This document shows positions 32,329 to 44,600 of a stretch of 64,000 nucleotides of DNA, one piece after another; position 1 is the first letter of the stretch; the number at the start of each line of letters is the position of its first letter. Origin of the DNA: Massariosphaeria phaeospora (Eukaryota > Ascomycota > Dothideomycetes > Pleosporales); assembly GCA_011032825.1 (NCBI GenBank), contig JAADJZ010000001.1, forward strand, positions 2,418,001 through 2,482,000, read 5' to 3'. The position numbers and the translations under genes are program-made. The notes under the pieces are model-generated. The model was not told the DNA's origin. It did not search any database and worked only from the letters and a program-made list of their open reading frames with translations.

Positions 32329-33653
32329 TCAATGTTGCTCCCTAACATGATGATAGTCAAGCTCCATTAGATTATGGCCGGCTTCCAGAGTCGCGTTATC
32401 GGCTGTTGCATCGCGCAAAGGTGATGTTTGGCCCATCAGCGTCACATGAGTCAATCCTTGACTGGGAAGAGGCTGTATGTGCGCTTTGGTGTGGTCGGCG
32501 ATGTCGTTATCGTTCTCAGTCGAGCGCCACCACGACGGTAGAACCATAGGTCTCGCATTCCTGACTTTTCGCGATGGTTTGATCAATGCCTTTTTCAGAA
32601 ATACGGACCGAATCGCGATGACCGATGCCATGATGACCGCAGTACAAGCCTCTATCTGGCTCAAATAGAGAATCCATGTCTGGGTTACATTATAGTCTTT
32701 TCGCGACGTGAAATTCACCTTAGCCTTTGGTCCTGTAACACGGATGGTGGCCACAATTATCATGAAAATGGACAGACACAAAAGAGCCGCGACGCTGATC
32801 TTTTGCGAGGTTGGCATAAGGGAGGATCGAAGTACGAGGAGTGGGATGGTGACGACTGTAATGGTATCAGTATAGATCACGAAACTAGGATTGAAGACGA
32901 ACTCAAGGCATCCGTCATGACATCGATAACTCCTGTGAGGATGTTGATCACGAGCTGACGCTGGACTTGCGATTGATCTGATCCAGAACACTTGACTAAC
33001 AGGTTTCAGTATCCATGGCATCGTAAGCCTGTCACATACTTACAGCTGTCGATTCCCGTGTATGGACATGCCATGACGAGGCTGAAGCTAAGCAAAAGCC
33101 ATGATATGGCTACAAAAATAACCACTGCCCAATAATACCGGACCATAGCCTTCGATAGTTGCCAAACTAGACCATGGAAGTAGTATAGGAACGCAAATTT
33201 GATGGCAAAGATACTGAGCCACATGATAGGGACGTAAATGTGAAACCATTTCAGCTGATCTAGCACTATGCCGACTTCCGAGGGCTCAATGGCGATATGG
33301 AACTGATCCACAGCTTCGAGGAGATAGACGGCTGGCAGCATTTTGAATACGATCGCAGTGCAAACGCTCAGGGCGCTGGCCGCAAGAAGGACCAAGTAGT
33401 CGTCCACAGATAACCAATGTCGCATCTTGAAGCGTATGACTAGCCGGAGAATGACGGTCGTGATGGCCGTGACGAAGAAAACGCTTACGCAGGCCTAGAG
33501 CCTTTGTGATCAGCCTTGCTTACTACATACAATACATTGCTGGGGTTTGGTCACCTTGAAAGCTGTGATATTGATGCTACCGGCATGTTTGATCTTTGAC
33601 TGCCTGGTAGGGTCGGCGGACGAGGTCGTGAGAGCTGCGAAAGTATCGTCCAT
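32329..33653 (-). CDS. Rhodopsin-domain seven-helix integral membrane protein, 4 exons, 389 aa
   Basis: Exons are 33,653-33,555, 33,494-33,044, 32,995-32,903 and 32,855-32,329. Introns of 60, 48 and 47 bp were placed by frame and family pattern, and the spliced frame is 390 codons with stop. Seven hydrophobic segments are visible, starting at ACVSVFF (about residue 34), DDYLVLL, WFHIYVP, WAVVIFV, INILTGVIDV, ISVAALL and WILYLSQ. The sequence SGSDQSQVQRQL before helix 5 and the helix-5 core DVMTDALIV are typical of the fungal rhodopsin-like family (PF20684), which includes Pth11-like receptors. The C-terminal tail is about 100 residues and polar. No CFEM domain is present at the N-terminus. 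A receptor or sensor role in the plasma membrane is known for a few family members and only inferred here. Confidence 0.88.
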
Positions 33654-34137
33654 GGTGTACAGAGCTGATAGTGATATGTGGGGATCGAATTCAATCGATA
33701 GAGCAAGATGTAAGCAGGCTCCAGCCCACTATATATCAGAGCTCGCGTGGCTTCGACTTGTCTGACCAGTTGGTCGGTGTCCGAAGTCAGCTACGATTGG
33801 CTTCTTCCGCAGATAATCCCCGTTCGTACAGAAGCCACAATATAGAAAGAAGGCAGACGCATGGGTTGATACCGAGAAATACGAATGAGACCGGCGTTGT
33901 GCGAAGATCGACAGGCATTCGACTCCATACTGCTACTTTTGTAGCAGTAAGGCCGGAAGGCTCACGGTCGATGAGATGGCACTCCATCCCTTCAAGTTGC
34001 GCACTCATCCTCGCAAGTCAAAAGAGAATATTTGGCATATGGAACAAGAGAGGATGAGATGGCGTGTGTGTGCGGTGTGAAGAGTGCAGGCGAGGTGTAG
34101 GAGCGGGGGTGGGGGCGATGAATTACGGCAGCCGATA
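33654..34137. other. Island right edge
   Basis: These 484 bp lie between the rhodopsin-domain gene start and the first base of F3, and are GC-balanced without RIP up to the junction. The region holds the promoter of the membrane-protein gene. A minus-strand frame 34,008-33,787 (73 codons, one possible membrane segment) could be a small gene or a fragment, but nothing confirms it. Confidence 0.45.
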
Positions 34138-35661
34138 CCGTGTCCGTGCACCCAATGCACGGATTCAGCCAATGCACACCGAACACCATAAACGCTCTAT
34201 TAGAAATAAAGCTATAAAGCTACTTACAATTAATATCATTACAAAATATTCTAGTAGAGTACTATATTAATACTTGCAATTAACTTGTGCTACTTATATT
34301 TATCTAGAAGCTTAACATTGCAGTAGCAACGCGTTAAAATAGCTAAAGTAGCAAATACGCTTTCTAAAGCTTTTGTAGTAACGTATTTCTAGTATTAACG
34401 CTACGTTTATAACACTTTTTGCTTTATAAAAATAGCTATAAAGCTTTTTTTTTTCTTTTTTATAAAAATTGTAAAGCTTTTGTAACATTGCGAGTTTCTT
34501 TCTAGCAAGCGCGCTTTGCTGCTTTTTTTACTTGCTTTTTCTTTTTTGCTACTTTAGCTACTTTTCGCGCTATACGCTTTTTCTTTGCAATTTTCTCTTT
34601 GTACAGCTTAGCTACTTTTTTTAGCTTTGCTATTTTTACTTTTTAAAGTTGCTACTTCTAATTTTTCTACTCTTTAATTAACTAACGAACACGTGCTTTC
34701 TTTACTTTTTTTAGTAACTAGAAAATAGCTTTACTATAATACTCCTAGCGCTGTTAAAAGTCTAAAGCTTTGCTTTTTTTTTTACAATTTTTCTTAATAA
34801 ATAGAGCTTACTTAAGCCTATTTATTTTATGCTTAATTAAGTTATTTTGAACAAATAAGTAGTAGAGCAATTAACGAAGCTTTTGTGTATTTTTACTGCT
34901 TTAATTGCTTACTACAAAGCGTACAAGTTTATTTATCTTTTTCTAATCATAATCGCTAAGTAATAATAAAAAGTTTTTTTTTAATTCTTAAGTTTTGGTA
35001 AATCTATTAAGAATAGAATTAGAATTAGAAAGTATTATGCTTGTTGCTCTAGAAAAGTTAAAAATTGTTAATTCTTTAAAAGAAGTTTTCTACACTTTCT
35101 AGAATAGTAGAAAAAAGTCGCTTTTAGTAATAAAAAAAAACTTTAGCTTATTTGAAAGTAGTTTAATAGTTCTACTAAGTAGGTAGTTAATAGAAGCTTA
35201 AACATTGCTACATTAAGTAGCTAAAGCGTATAAATTAAATAAAAAAGTAGAATAGCAAAAAATCTTGTTTTAATTATAGTAGTTAATGAAATCTATAGTA
35301 ATATAAAATTCGTAGCTATCTAGAATTAAAAGTTAATAGAATTGTTAAGTTTTTTTTTTGTACAGCGATTAAATACTTGCTTAAACTAAGTAAGTTTAAT
35401 ATCGTTGTTCGTTTAGTTAGAAAGTAATAAAGTAATAAAAACTAAATGTTTTTTTACCTAAATATCGTTTACTTAGTTTAATTAAATGCTTTTGTTAGTA
35501 GCTTTATATATAAAGCTTAGAAGTAAAGTAAATCTATTAGCGTATATACATGCTAAAAGCGTAATCTATGCACAATTTCTATTCTAGATTAATACTTTAA
35601 CTTCTATTTTCTTCTACATTCGTTGGCTAAATTTTTTTTTTAATCTACTTATAATACTAAT
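34138..35661 (-). mobile_element. Fot/pogo-like element F3, truncated, bordering the island
   Basis: It begins at 34,138 after TA (34,136-34,137) with head CCGTGTCCGTG and two 15-bp units, CACCCAATGCACGGA and CAGCCAATGCACACC. This first 55 bp is unmutated, and heavy RIP starts by about 34,200. The minus strand reads as the C-terminal Lys-rich tail (34,440-34,780) and DDE region of a Fot-like transposase related to F1, full of stops. It is cut at 35,661 by pogo D, and its 5' part was not found. Its 3' end faces the island, in inverted orientation relative to F1. Confidence 0.75.
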
Positions 35662-37199
35662 TAACGTAATAGATTATTAAACTTTCTAGATTATCAAACT
35701 TTTTAGAAATTGCCAAAACTACTACCTCTTTTATTAAAGCAATATGTGTTAACTAACTAACGCGTTATTACACTAATACAAAAGAAAACTCTAGCTTGTT
35801 TTTAAAGCTTATAATTTTGGCTAATTCTAAAGCTACTAAGCTGCTGCTATTGCTTTTAACGTTAAACGCTAAACTCTTAACAAATGCGCTTAAGAAATTA
35901 AATTTTAAGCTTAAACACAACTTAATTGCTAAAAGCTTACTGCGACTAAAGAGCAAACAATTGTTTAATATATTCTTAACTTTAATTCGCGAGAATTTGC
36001 ACTTCGGCTGTTCAAAGTAGAAAATATAAAAAATAAACTAATAGCTGCGCAAAGTAGAAAGCTAGTAAGCAAAAAATAAGCTACAAGATTTGTAACGCGT
36101 TTAGGCGAGCTTAAAATAGCTTTTAATTAAACAAAAAATTAGCAAAGAATACAACAAAAAGATTTTAAAGTAATTAGCGCGTAGTTTAAGCTTGTTAGAG
36201 ATACTAAAGCTAAGTACAGCATCTACAAGAATAACGTGCACAACTTTAATAAAACTAGCTTCTAAATAAGTATTATTAAGTTTATAAAAGTTGTAACAAG
36301 CTTTTAAAAACGTACTTAACTTAATCTAATTTAGCTAGGCAATTAAGAGTAGGTAATAGTTATCTAAAGCATCTACGCCGTAAAGTACGCAATTTCGCTA
36401 TTTATTATCTACAAAAAGCGCGTTTACATTTTAGTATAGTACAAAAAAACTCTATACCTAGCAATTAAAAGCTTTTAGTTTTTAAAAACAGCTAGACAAA
36501 CAACGCTTTTAGCTTTATATAATTAAAGTACTTTAACGCGCATACAAAAGCGCGTTAAGTAAAAAAGTATTAGCTACTTATTTTAAACAGCTATAAAAGC
36601 TACTAATCTTAGAATTATAAAAACTATTGCTTTGAAAACAAGATTTTTACGCTTTGCACGCGAGCTTATTTATTTAATATTCTTTAGTTTCTAAATGTAG
36701 TTTATTTTTTGCTACTAAAGTTAAAGTACTTTTAACGTATTTAAAACTTAGCGCGCTAGCGAGTTTTCTATATTAATAAAAAAAGCTTTTTACTAGCTTT
36801 TAGAAACGCGTTTTTTAAAGTGTTTACAACAAAAAACTACAAAAAAGCTTTTAAAGCTTTAGAGCTAGTCTTTATTAACGCGTAAATAGTTTTTAATTAT
36901 TTTAAAGTACAGCTGCGTATTTTGCTACTAATTTTTGCACTAGAAACGCCGTAGCAGTTAAAAACTTCAAGCAATACACTTAAATTTAAATTACAATTAA
37001 AACTAGTACGTAATTCTATTACTAAATTGCTTACTTTAGCGCAAAGTAGCTTCTTTTAGCTTGTAAAAAAAACTAAATTACTACTGCATTAGAACGCGCT
37101 TAAAAACTACTATATTAAAGAGCTTGTAAATTAATTAGCAAAAATAACTAAGCAGAAATTGCGCAAACAGAAGCGAATTTAAACAAGTAGTACAATAGA

Positions 37200-37988
37200 T
37201 AAAAATAAATCGCCTAGAAAAGCAAGTTCTAGATAAAGAATGTAATAAATTTAATAGAGTTTATTTACAGCGCGAATAGAAAAGCTTTATATACTTTATA
37301 GTTAGTTAGCTTCTAAAGCACTTACGAAGCGCTTTTGAAAGCTATGTAAAAACTTAATACCGCAAAGCTTTCGTGTTATTAAAAGTGTTCTTTTACCGAA
37401 AGTACTAGTATCGAACTCGAAGATTTCGCCTAAGAGATTGTTTTGTGTTTAGAAAGCTTGATAACAACCAAAAAACAATTTTAATTCTATTTTGAATAGA
37501 ATAACAAAGTAACAATTTGTTGCCTATAGATTCAACCTATGTACAAAATGTACTTAAAAGAGTTAACTACAAAGAATTCAAATTACTAAAAAAATTCTGC
37601 TAATCTATATAGTTCTCTAATTTTTTGCTAAAAGCATTTTACTTTGCTTGCTACGTTTTGCTACGCCGTAGCACTTATAGCGCTCGTAGCAACTATTGCT
37701 TAGTATGCTACGTGCTAAGGCTTTGTAGCACTCGTAGCGCATTACGTAACTCTTGCTAACCTAATTTTACTTTGCGCGTTGCTATACTTTTGTCTTGCAA
37801 ACTTGCAAGCTCTAACAACTTTTCTACGTTGTTGCTTAGTCTACGATACCTAGTATCGTTTTTGTTTGTAACACTTCGTTAACTAAAAACTAGCGAGGCT
37901 TTTTTAGGTATCGTCGAAGCTGTTACGTACAGCGTTAATAGCTACTAAAGTTCTACAACGAAAGCTTTTTATTAGGCTTCTAGTTTAT
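37200..37988. mobile_element. Insert with 9-bp target duplication in pogo D, containing a solo LTR
   Basis: The word TACAATAGA is present at 37,191-37,199 and again at 37,989-37,997, where relatives A-C have it once. Without the solo LTR and its duplication the insert is about 284 bp. The ends (TAAAAATAAATCGCC and the inverse of GGCTTCTAGTTTAT) share only a weak inverted match. A 9-bp duplication suggests a Mutator-like non-autonomous element, which is an inference. Confidence 0.55.
37374..37873. mobile_element. Solo LTR of the gypsy G family (500 bp)
   Basis: It is homologous end to end with the G1 LTRs and starts TGTTATTA and ends TTGTAACA. The flanks are TTTCG and CTTCG, a 5-bp duplication with one C/T change. 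It carries the GTAGC-type central block (about 37,645-37,745). No internal gypsy sequence is adjacent, so it arose by LTR-LTR recombination. Confidence 0.82.
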
Positions 37989-38192
37989 TACAATAGAGTA
38001 TAGTAACGAATTAGAAAAAGTACAACTAGCTTTACGGTGCTGTAGAAACTATAGTAATACAAAGCACAATACTTAAAGCTACTAAAAAAATACAAAAAAG
38101 CTTTTCGACGTACGCAGGTTTCTTGTTTAATAGCAATTAATTTAATAGTTTTTGAGATAAGTTAGTTGTGCTAAGCAATTTTGAGCTGCTTA

Positions 38193-40288
38193 ACGTGTTC
38201 GTGCGCGTAATGCACGAATTCGCGTAATACACGCGAAACACCAAAATACAACAAACTCTATTGTTTTTAATACGCAACAACTCTACTAATATAGATTCAA
38301 TACAAGTTGCAATTAAAAAAATTAAATTGCAAAAACTAAAAGAAGAGTTTTGATATGTATAAATTGCTACTAAACATAGTATTATACGCTTTACGTTAAG
38401 CTAAAAACACTAAAGCCTAATACGCTCTAAAACTTCTAAAAACTTTAACTAACAAAAACTTAGCTTACAACAAAAGCAAAAGCTTGTATAGTATATTAAA
38501 GCATTATTAAAAAAACATATACTTTTTACAAAAGAGATAATACAAAATTTCTTATTAACAATAGCTTAAAAGCTAGTTAGTAAAAACTAGGTTACGCGCT
38601 TTATCAACTAGCACAGCATTTATTTTATATTACAATAAATAGTTAGCATAGATAGCAATCGCTACAAAGCTAATTTAAAAAACAAATATTGCTTCTATTT
38701 TTAGCTTTTACATAGCAAAATTGATTAATATTAGATAAATTCTCGTTATACGTACAATATAAATAAAAAAAACTTTATAATTAGTATTGTAAGTAGATTA
38801 AAAAAAAAATTTAGCTAACAAATGTAAAAGAAGAAAAAAGTTAGAGTATTGCTCTAAAATAGAAGCTGCGTATAGATTACACTTCTAGCATGTATATACG
38901 CTAATAAAACTACTTTGCTTTTAAGCTTTATCTATAAAGCTACTAACAAAAGCATTTAATTAAGCTAAGTAAATAATATCTAAGTAAAAAAACACTTAGT
39001 TTTTATTACTTTATTACTCTTTAGCTAGACGAATAACGATATTAAACTTGCTTAGTTTAAGCAAGTAATTAATCGCTGTACAAAAAAAAAACTTAACAAT
39101 TTTATTAACTTTTAATTCTAGATAGCTACGAATTTTATATTACTATAGATTTCATTAACTACTATAATTAAAACAAATCTTTTTTTGCTATTTTACTTTT
39201 TTATTCAACTTATACGCTTTAGCTACTTAATGTAGTAATATTTAAGCTTCTATTAACAGCTTACTTAGCAAAGCTATTAAAATACTTTTATAAAAGCTAG
39301 AGCCTAGCTTTTATTACTAAAAGCAAATTTTATTCTCTATTTTAGAATGCGTAGAAAGCTTTTTTAAAAAAATTAACTATTCTTAAAGCTATAGGCATAT
39401 TACTACCTAATTCTAAGCCTATCTTTAATAGGTTTACGCAAAAAAAAAAAATTAAGCAATAGCTTTTTATTAAAGCTTAGCGATTATAACTAGAGAAAAT
39501 AAATAAGCTTGTACAATTAGCAGTAAAGAATTAGAGTAGTTAAAATACACAAAAGCTTCGCTAATTGCTCTACTACTTATTTGTTTAAAATAAGCTACTT
39601 AAGCATAAAATAAATAAAATTAAGCAAGCGCTATCTATTAAAAAGAAGCGTAAAAAAAAAGCAAAACTTTAAATTTTTAACAGCGCTAAGAATATTATAG
39701 TAGAGCTATTTTTTAGTTACTAAAGAAAATAAAAAAAGCACGTATTTGTTAATTTGTTAAAAAGTAAAAGAAAAAAAAGTAGTAGCTTTAAAAAGCAAAG
39801 ATAGTAAAGCTAAAGAAAGTAGCTAAGCTATACAAGAAAAAAATTGCAAAGAAAAAGCGTATAGCGCGAAAAGCAGCTAAAGTAGCTAGAAAAAAAAAGT
39901 TAGAAAAAGCAGCAAAGCGCGCTTGCTAAAAAGAAGCTCGCAATGCTACAAAAGCGCTACAATTTTTTTGAAAAAGTAAAAGAAAAGCTTTGTAGCTATT
40001 TTTACAAAGTAAAAAGCGTTACAAACGTAGCGTTAATACTAGAAATACTACAAAGGCTTTAAAAAGCGTATTTGCTATTTTAGCTATTCTAACGCGTCGC
40101 AGCTGCAGCGTTAAGTTTCTAAATAAATATAAGTAGCGCAAATTAATCGCAAGTATTAATATAGTACTTTGCTAAAAATTCTTATAATAATATTAATTGT
40201 AGCTAGCTCTACTGCATTATTGCTAGTAAAATTTTTATAGTATTTTGCGTGTATTACGCGAATTTGTGTATTACGCGTACGAATACGT
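38193..40288 (+). mobile_element. Fot/pogo-like transposon F2 (2,096 bp), inserted in the end of D
   Basis: TA lies at 38,191-38,192 and 40,289-40,290. The head is ACGTGTTCGTG, then units CGCGTAATGCACGAA, TT, CGCGTAATACACGCG. The right end matches with transitions. The plus strand from about 38,300 matches F1's transposase frame: HTH, CENP-B-type and DDE regions, then a Lys/Glu/Ala-rich tail at about 39,770-39,960. It is interrupted by many stops. It landed at a TA within the right terminal repeat of pogo D. Confidence 0.82.
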
Positions 40289-40323
40289 TAGTAGTATAAG
40301 CTGCTTAGTAGTAATTTACGTTA

Positions 40324-40597
40324 GCAGCTAATAGCTAGTGCTTTCGTTACAATTAAGTGCACTTAGCTACATAATACTAAACTTTAATACTATAGCTTAA
40401 TTTTTTTTCTGTTTTCTAGAGTAGTAGAATAATATAATAAATATAGTAAATAGTAATTAAAATAAGTTCGCAAGTTAGAATTAAATAATTAAACTTTTTA
40501 TTTTTATATATACGCTAGGCTAATTATAAAAATAGCTATAGTAGCTTTTAAATAGCTTTCTAATAAGCTTGCAAGCTATGCGTAAGCTATTTGTTTA
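40324..40597. other. AT-rich spacer between D and E0
   Basis: About 270 bp without recognisable features. It could include older sequence into which D and E0 inserted. No ORF or terminal repeat was identified. Confidence 0.4.
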
Positions 40598-41409
40598 ATG
40601 TACTCTACAAGCAAGTTATTTACACAAGCGAGTTAGTTACTTTGCTAAAACTCTACTAAAACGTACTATTGCAAATAGTAAAGTTGTACTTTAACAATTT
40701 TGTACAGTACTGCATAGTAAAGTATATTAATTAAAAGCTATTTTTTTAACTTGTTTACATGTGCGCGAGTTGTGCTTAGTTTCGCTACAGCGCTTATAGT
40801 ACTTTTAAGTTAGCTCGCTGCCTTTAGTGCGCGCGCTTTTTTTTGCTTTTTTTTTATTACTGCGCGCTGTAAACTTTTTTAAAGTAGTTAAGCGCACGCT
40901 TTTTTTTAGCTATAAAAGTTCTTTTAGCTTGTATACGCTTTCTTTTACGCAATTTACAGCGCAAAGCAGCTTCGTTAGCTACCTAAAGCTCTTTAACTTA
41001 GTTGCTTATTAACACTAAGAAATGCGCTATTATCTTTGCGCTTTTAGCAAGCTTTTTAACTGCATCAACTATATAGGTAAGCGAGCTATCAACGTGTCGT
41101 TTAATATTCTTTCAAATTAGCGTTAATTGCGACCTAAATTCTAGAGTATTGCTTAGAGTTTTAGATACTTAAAGCGCAACATTAGTGGTAAGTAGTGTAA
41201 GCGTACAAAAGCGAATATTAAGCTTTAATATTACTGCTTTTAGGTTAAGTAGAAGCAAGCTAGCACTTTAAAAGCTTTTTTAAATATTGCTTTTAGTAAT
41301 AGCATCTTTAAAAGCACTAATAAAGCACGGCAGGAACTTAAGTTTAGTAATGTAGTTAATTTTGTTGCGCATTAGGTTCTTAGCTTAGCGCTTATACGCT
41401 TTTTTCAAT

Positions 41410-41635
41410 TGTTAGTTTACAAGTGTAAAAAAGAAAAATAAGTGCACAAGTAACTAATTTCTGTATATTAGTTCGTGTGTGTTCTATTTACAATAGAACG
41501 AGATAGTTCTATACACTACTTATAAGCTTGCTTTATATTTGCTACTACACGAAGTAGTAGTAAAAAAAGCTGCATGCTTGCGCTGTGTGTACGTTACACA
41601 GCACTTAGCTATGCAAAAGCAAGAAAGTACAAACA
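41410..41635 (-). repeat. Copia 3' LTR (226 bp)
   Basis: It matches 47,222-47,447 at identical length, with scattered transitions. The left LTR keeps ...TACAAACA at its end, while the right one reads ...TACAAATA. An inner inverted pair, TGTGTGTACGTTACACA, lies near its end. Confidence 0.85.
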
Positions 41636-44600
41636 CTAGCAACTTTTTTTTTTGTAGTAAAAAAGTGTGTGTAGTCGTAAAAGAACAATAAGCGTAAAAA
41701 AAAAGTTGTAGCTGTAAGTGTAGAAAAAAGAAAAGTTAGTTTGTAAATACTTTGCGTGTTACTTATCTATCAACTTGTACGCGTAGTAAGTTAGTGTTAA
41801 CAAAAGTTTCTAAAGCTTTGTTTAGTAACGCCTTTGTTATAGCATTAGCAGAATTGTCTTAGCTATTTACCTATTAAACCTCAAACAACTTTTTTCTTTC
41901 GTACGATTAGCGAAAGGCTATAATGTTAATTATTAGTTGCTTTTTTTTAGTTAATTCTAGCTTGACGATACACTCGTATAGTAAATATAAATCTATACAA
42001 ACTACTAGTAAAAGAGAAAGTAAACTAAGCTGCTTTGTAATTATAGCAAGTGTTGAGGTAATAGAGTAAGCGAAGTTAATGCTTTTTACTATTGCGTAGA
42101 TTTCTAACGCAAGTACGCTTCGAGTTACGCGCTTGCTTTTTGTAAAGCTTTAGTAAATAAAATTGCTGTAAATAGTAAACTTAGCATTAGCAGTATTTTC
42201 TATAGCGAGTATAATTGTGTAGCTAATTTAGCTACTTAAATTTTTGTTGTTAGCAAAAGAGCCGTCAACAAACACGAAGACTTTAGCTTAAAATAAGTTA
42301 ATTTCTTTGTAGGTAAAGCTACGGCGGAAGTTGTTTAACTACTACTATAAGCGCTTGTTTAAAGCGTTAACGTTATTTTAAGTAAGCTCTTAATTTTGTG
42401 CAGCAACAGAAAAGTCAAAAGCAGCTTCTAGTTAGCAAATGCTTGCGATATAAGCGCTACGAGCTTTTTGTTTAATATACTAATGCCTATAGTTAGTTAA
42501 GCTTGCGTTAATAAGCTAGATTTTACTGCTTTAGTTTTTTTGTTGTAGTAAGAGCTTGCTGTTATAATCAATTAAAAAAACGCAGCTATTAAAGATTAAC
42601 GAAGTACAAAGTGTTAACTTCTCTTTTAGCTTTGCTGTAAACGTTAACTCGTTTTTTTCTAACTTAAAAAAACGTTTATTTGCAAGAATAAAAGTGTTGT
42701 TAGTTTGCATGCCTACTACGCCAAACGTGTTTTAAGTAGTAGTAATAAAGAAGCATAAGTCGTACGTTAAAGTTTTTATGTAAAGCTTTTTTTTGTAATA
42801 AGTACTATAGGTTGCTTACTAATAAGTACTAGCTTTAGCTAAGCTGTACAAAAGCTTTTTAACTATTATAACTATGTTAGGCAAGTACCTATAAGCAATT
42901 TCTTTAAGCAAGTAAGCAATTACTACTTAGTTAAGCTTTGTGCGCAACTAGACGTAAGCCTAAGTAATATTTCGCAGCTAAAGCGAGATTCTATTGCGCA
43001 TAAGTAATAAAGCGATTAATAGAATAGCTCGCTAGCTAGCTCGTTGAATAGTTAGTAATTAAGTAAGAATTGTTGCTTTGCCGTTGTCTTAGTAGTTTTG
43101 CACTACTAGCCGAGATTTCTCGTATAGAGCAGTAGTAGCCTTGCCTTTAATTTCGCGTACTAGTTGCGATTTGAAAATTCGTTCTTAGTGCTTGTAGAAA
43201 TCGTACTTTTTAAAGCGAAAAACTCTATTAGCAATAAAGCTGTCAATTTTCTTGTTATCAAATTGCTTGAATAGTTTACTAGGTGCTGTTATTTTTTGTT
43301 CTTGTTGCAGTTAAATTGCTAGTAGCTAGTTAGTGTTTTCTTTGTGCGTTATAAAGATCTCGATTATATAAGTTTTAATAAGCTAAGTTGCATAGGCTAT
43401 ATAAAATTTGAGCTTGTTTTTACTTTCTTTTAAGCAGCTGCGTTTACGTTTAGAAAGCTCGTAAGTTAGTTCTAGTTCTAGTTTCTAGTTAAACTCGCTA
43501 GTGTTACTGTTCTAGTTTTAATTGGCATTGTTGTTGCTGTTAATTGCTAAAGTTGCAGCTGCTTCGTTGTTAGTATAGTAGAGTTTTACTACTGTTAATT
43601 AAAAGTTTGTAGATTTGTAGAGAAGTTATATTGTACAAGTTTCGTTAGTTACAGCAATAAGTTTGTAGAAGCTTATTTATTTACTTTTCTCGCGCTAAAC
43701 GCGTACGTCGAAGTTGATAAGCAAAGTAGTTGTTTTAATTGTTGTAGATCTATTGCGTGTTGCTAGCGCGTTACTAACTTAGCGCATGTCGTGTATTTGT
43801 TAAACCTCGTTTATAGCCTTTCTAATAGCAGCAGCGCGTTAAGTAATTAATAGCAACGAAAAAAAGCTTCTGCTATACGTAAGTAAGCGCTGAAAACAAA
43901 AAGTGTTAGTACTAAGCTATTTGAGCTTGCCGTGTTGTTAATAGCTTTTACTACTATTTGTAGAATAAGCTGTTTATCTATCGCAAGTAAGTTACTTCGA
44001 ATAGTTTCAAAAGCGCGCTGTAATAAAGCGTGATACTGCTTTATTTTGTTTACACTATTATAGGCTTCTATAGGTACTTCTTTAACGTTAATTAACAACG
44101 CCTTAGCTAGTTGCTTAAACTTAGTAGAAACGAAGTTCTTGCTAGCATTATAGACGAGATACTTAGAAAGTTCAACGTAGGTATTTATTTAGCAGTGCCG
44201 TAGAGCGTTCTAGGTAGTTGCAGCTAATAGATTTTTAAAAAAGCAAGCAGCTTAAAAAGCAGTTGCGTTGTTAACTACGTGTAGAACAAGCTTGCTATCT
44301 AGGTACATAACGTTAATAATTACCTTGTAGTTAAAGTTTATGTCTAGTTCTCTAAGCTTGAATTTAAAGCGTTTAAGTGCTCTCTAGTTTAATTAGCACT
44401 GTTAGTAGTACTTAACGAGCTTGTTAATAATTTTCTTGTAAACGTTGTTATAGCTAGCGCGTATAAGCAAGTTGTAAAGCTAACGAGCTAATAAGTAGTC
44501 AAATCGTTGGTATAGCTAGCGTAGTTTAGTTTCTATAAAGTAGCAGCTAGCAGCTGCGGTACGCTTAGGTTAATTGATAAAAAGCCAAAAATAGCTCTAT

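Larger units (their letters stand above)
35664..40321 (+). mobile_element. Pogo-like transposon copy D with nested inserts
   Basis: TA lies at 35,662-35,663 and 40,322-40,323. The left end reads ACGTAATAGAT, TATTAAACTTTCTAG, AT, TATCAAACTTTTTAG. The right end, read inward, is ACGTAAATTAC followed by units of the type TACTAAGCAGCT, so the two ends do not match. The body (35,780-37,190 and 37,998-38,190) reads as the same transposase as copies A-C, heavily RIP-broken, with a deletion of about 70 bp before the zinc-knuckle region. Removing the insert at 37,200-37,988 and element F2 leaves about 1.76 kb. Confidence 0.7.

Noticed and set aside
21982..33653. Classical secondary-metabolite cluster
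   Set aside because: No polyketide synthase, NRPS, terpene synthase or prenyltransferase is present in the island, so only a catabolic or tailoring cluster is proposed.
33787..34008. 73-codon minus-strand ORF at the island edge as a real gene
   Set aside because: It has one possible membrane segment but no family resemblance and no intron or promoter support, so it is mentioned only as a possibility.
873..34190. A Starship-type giant cargo transposon carrying the gene island
   Set aside because: No tyrosine-recombinase captain (DUF3435-like) was seen at either border, and the borders are explained by Fot-type elements with TA duplications.
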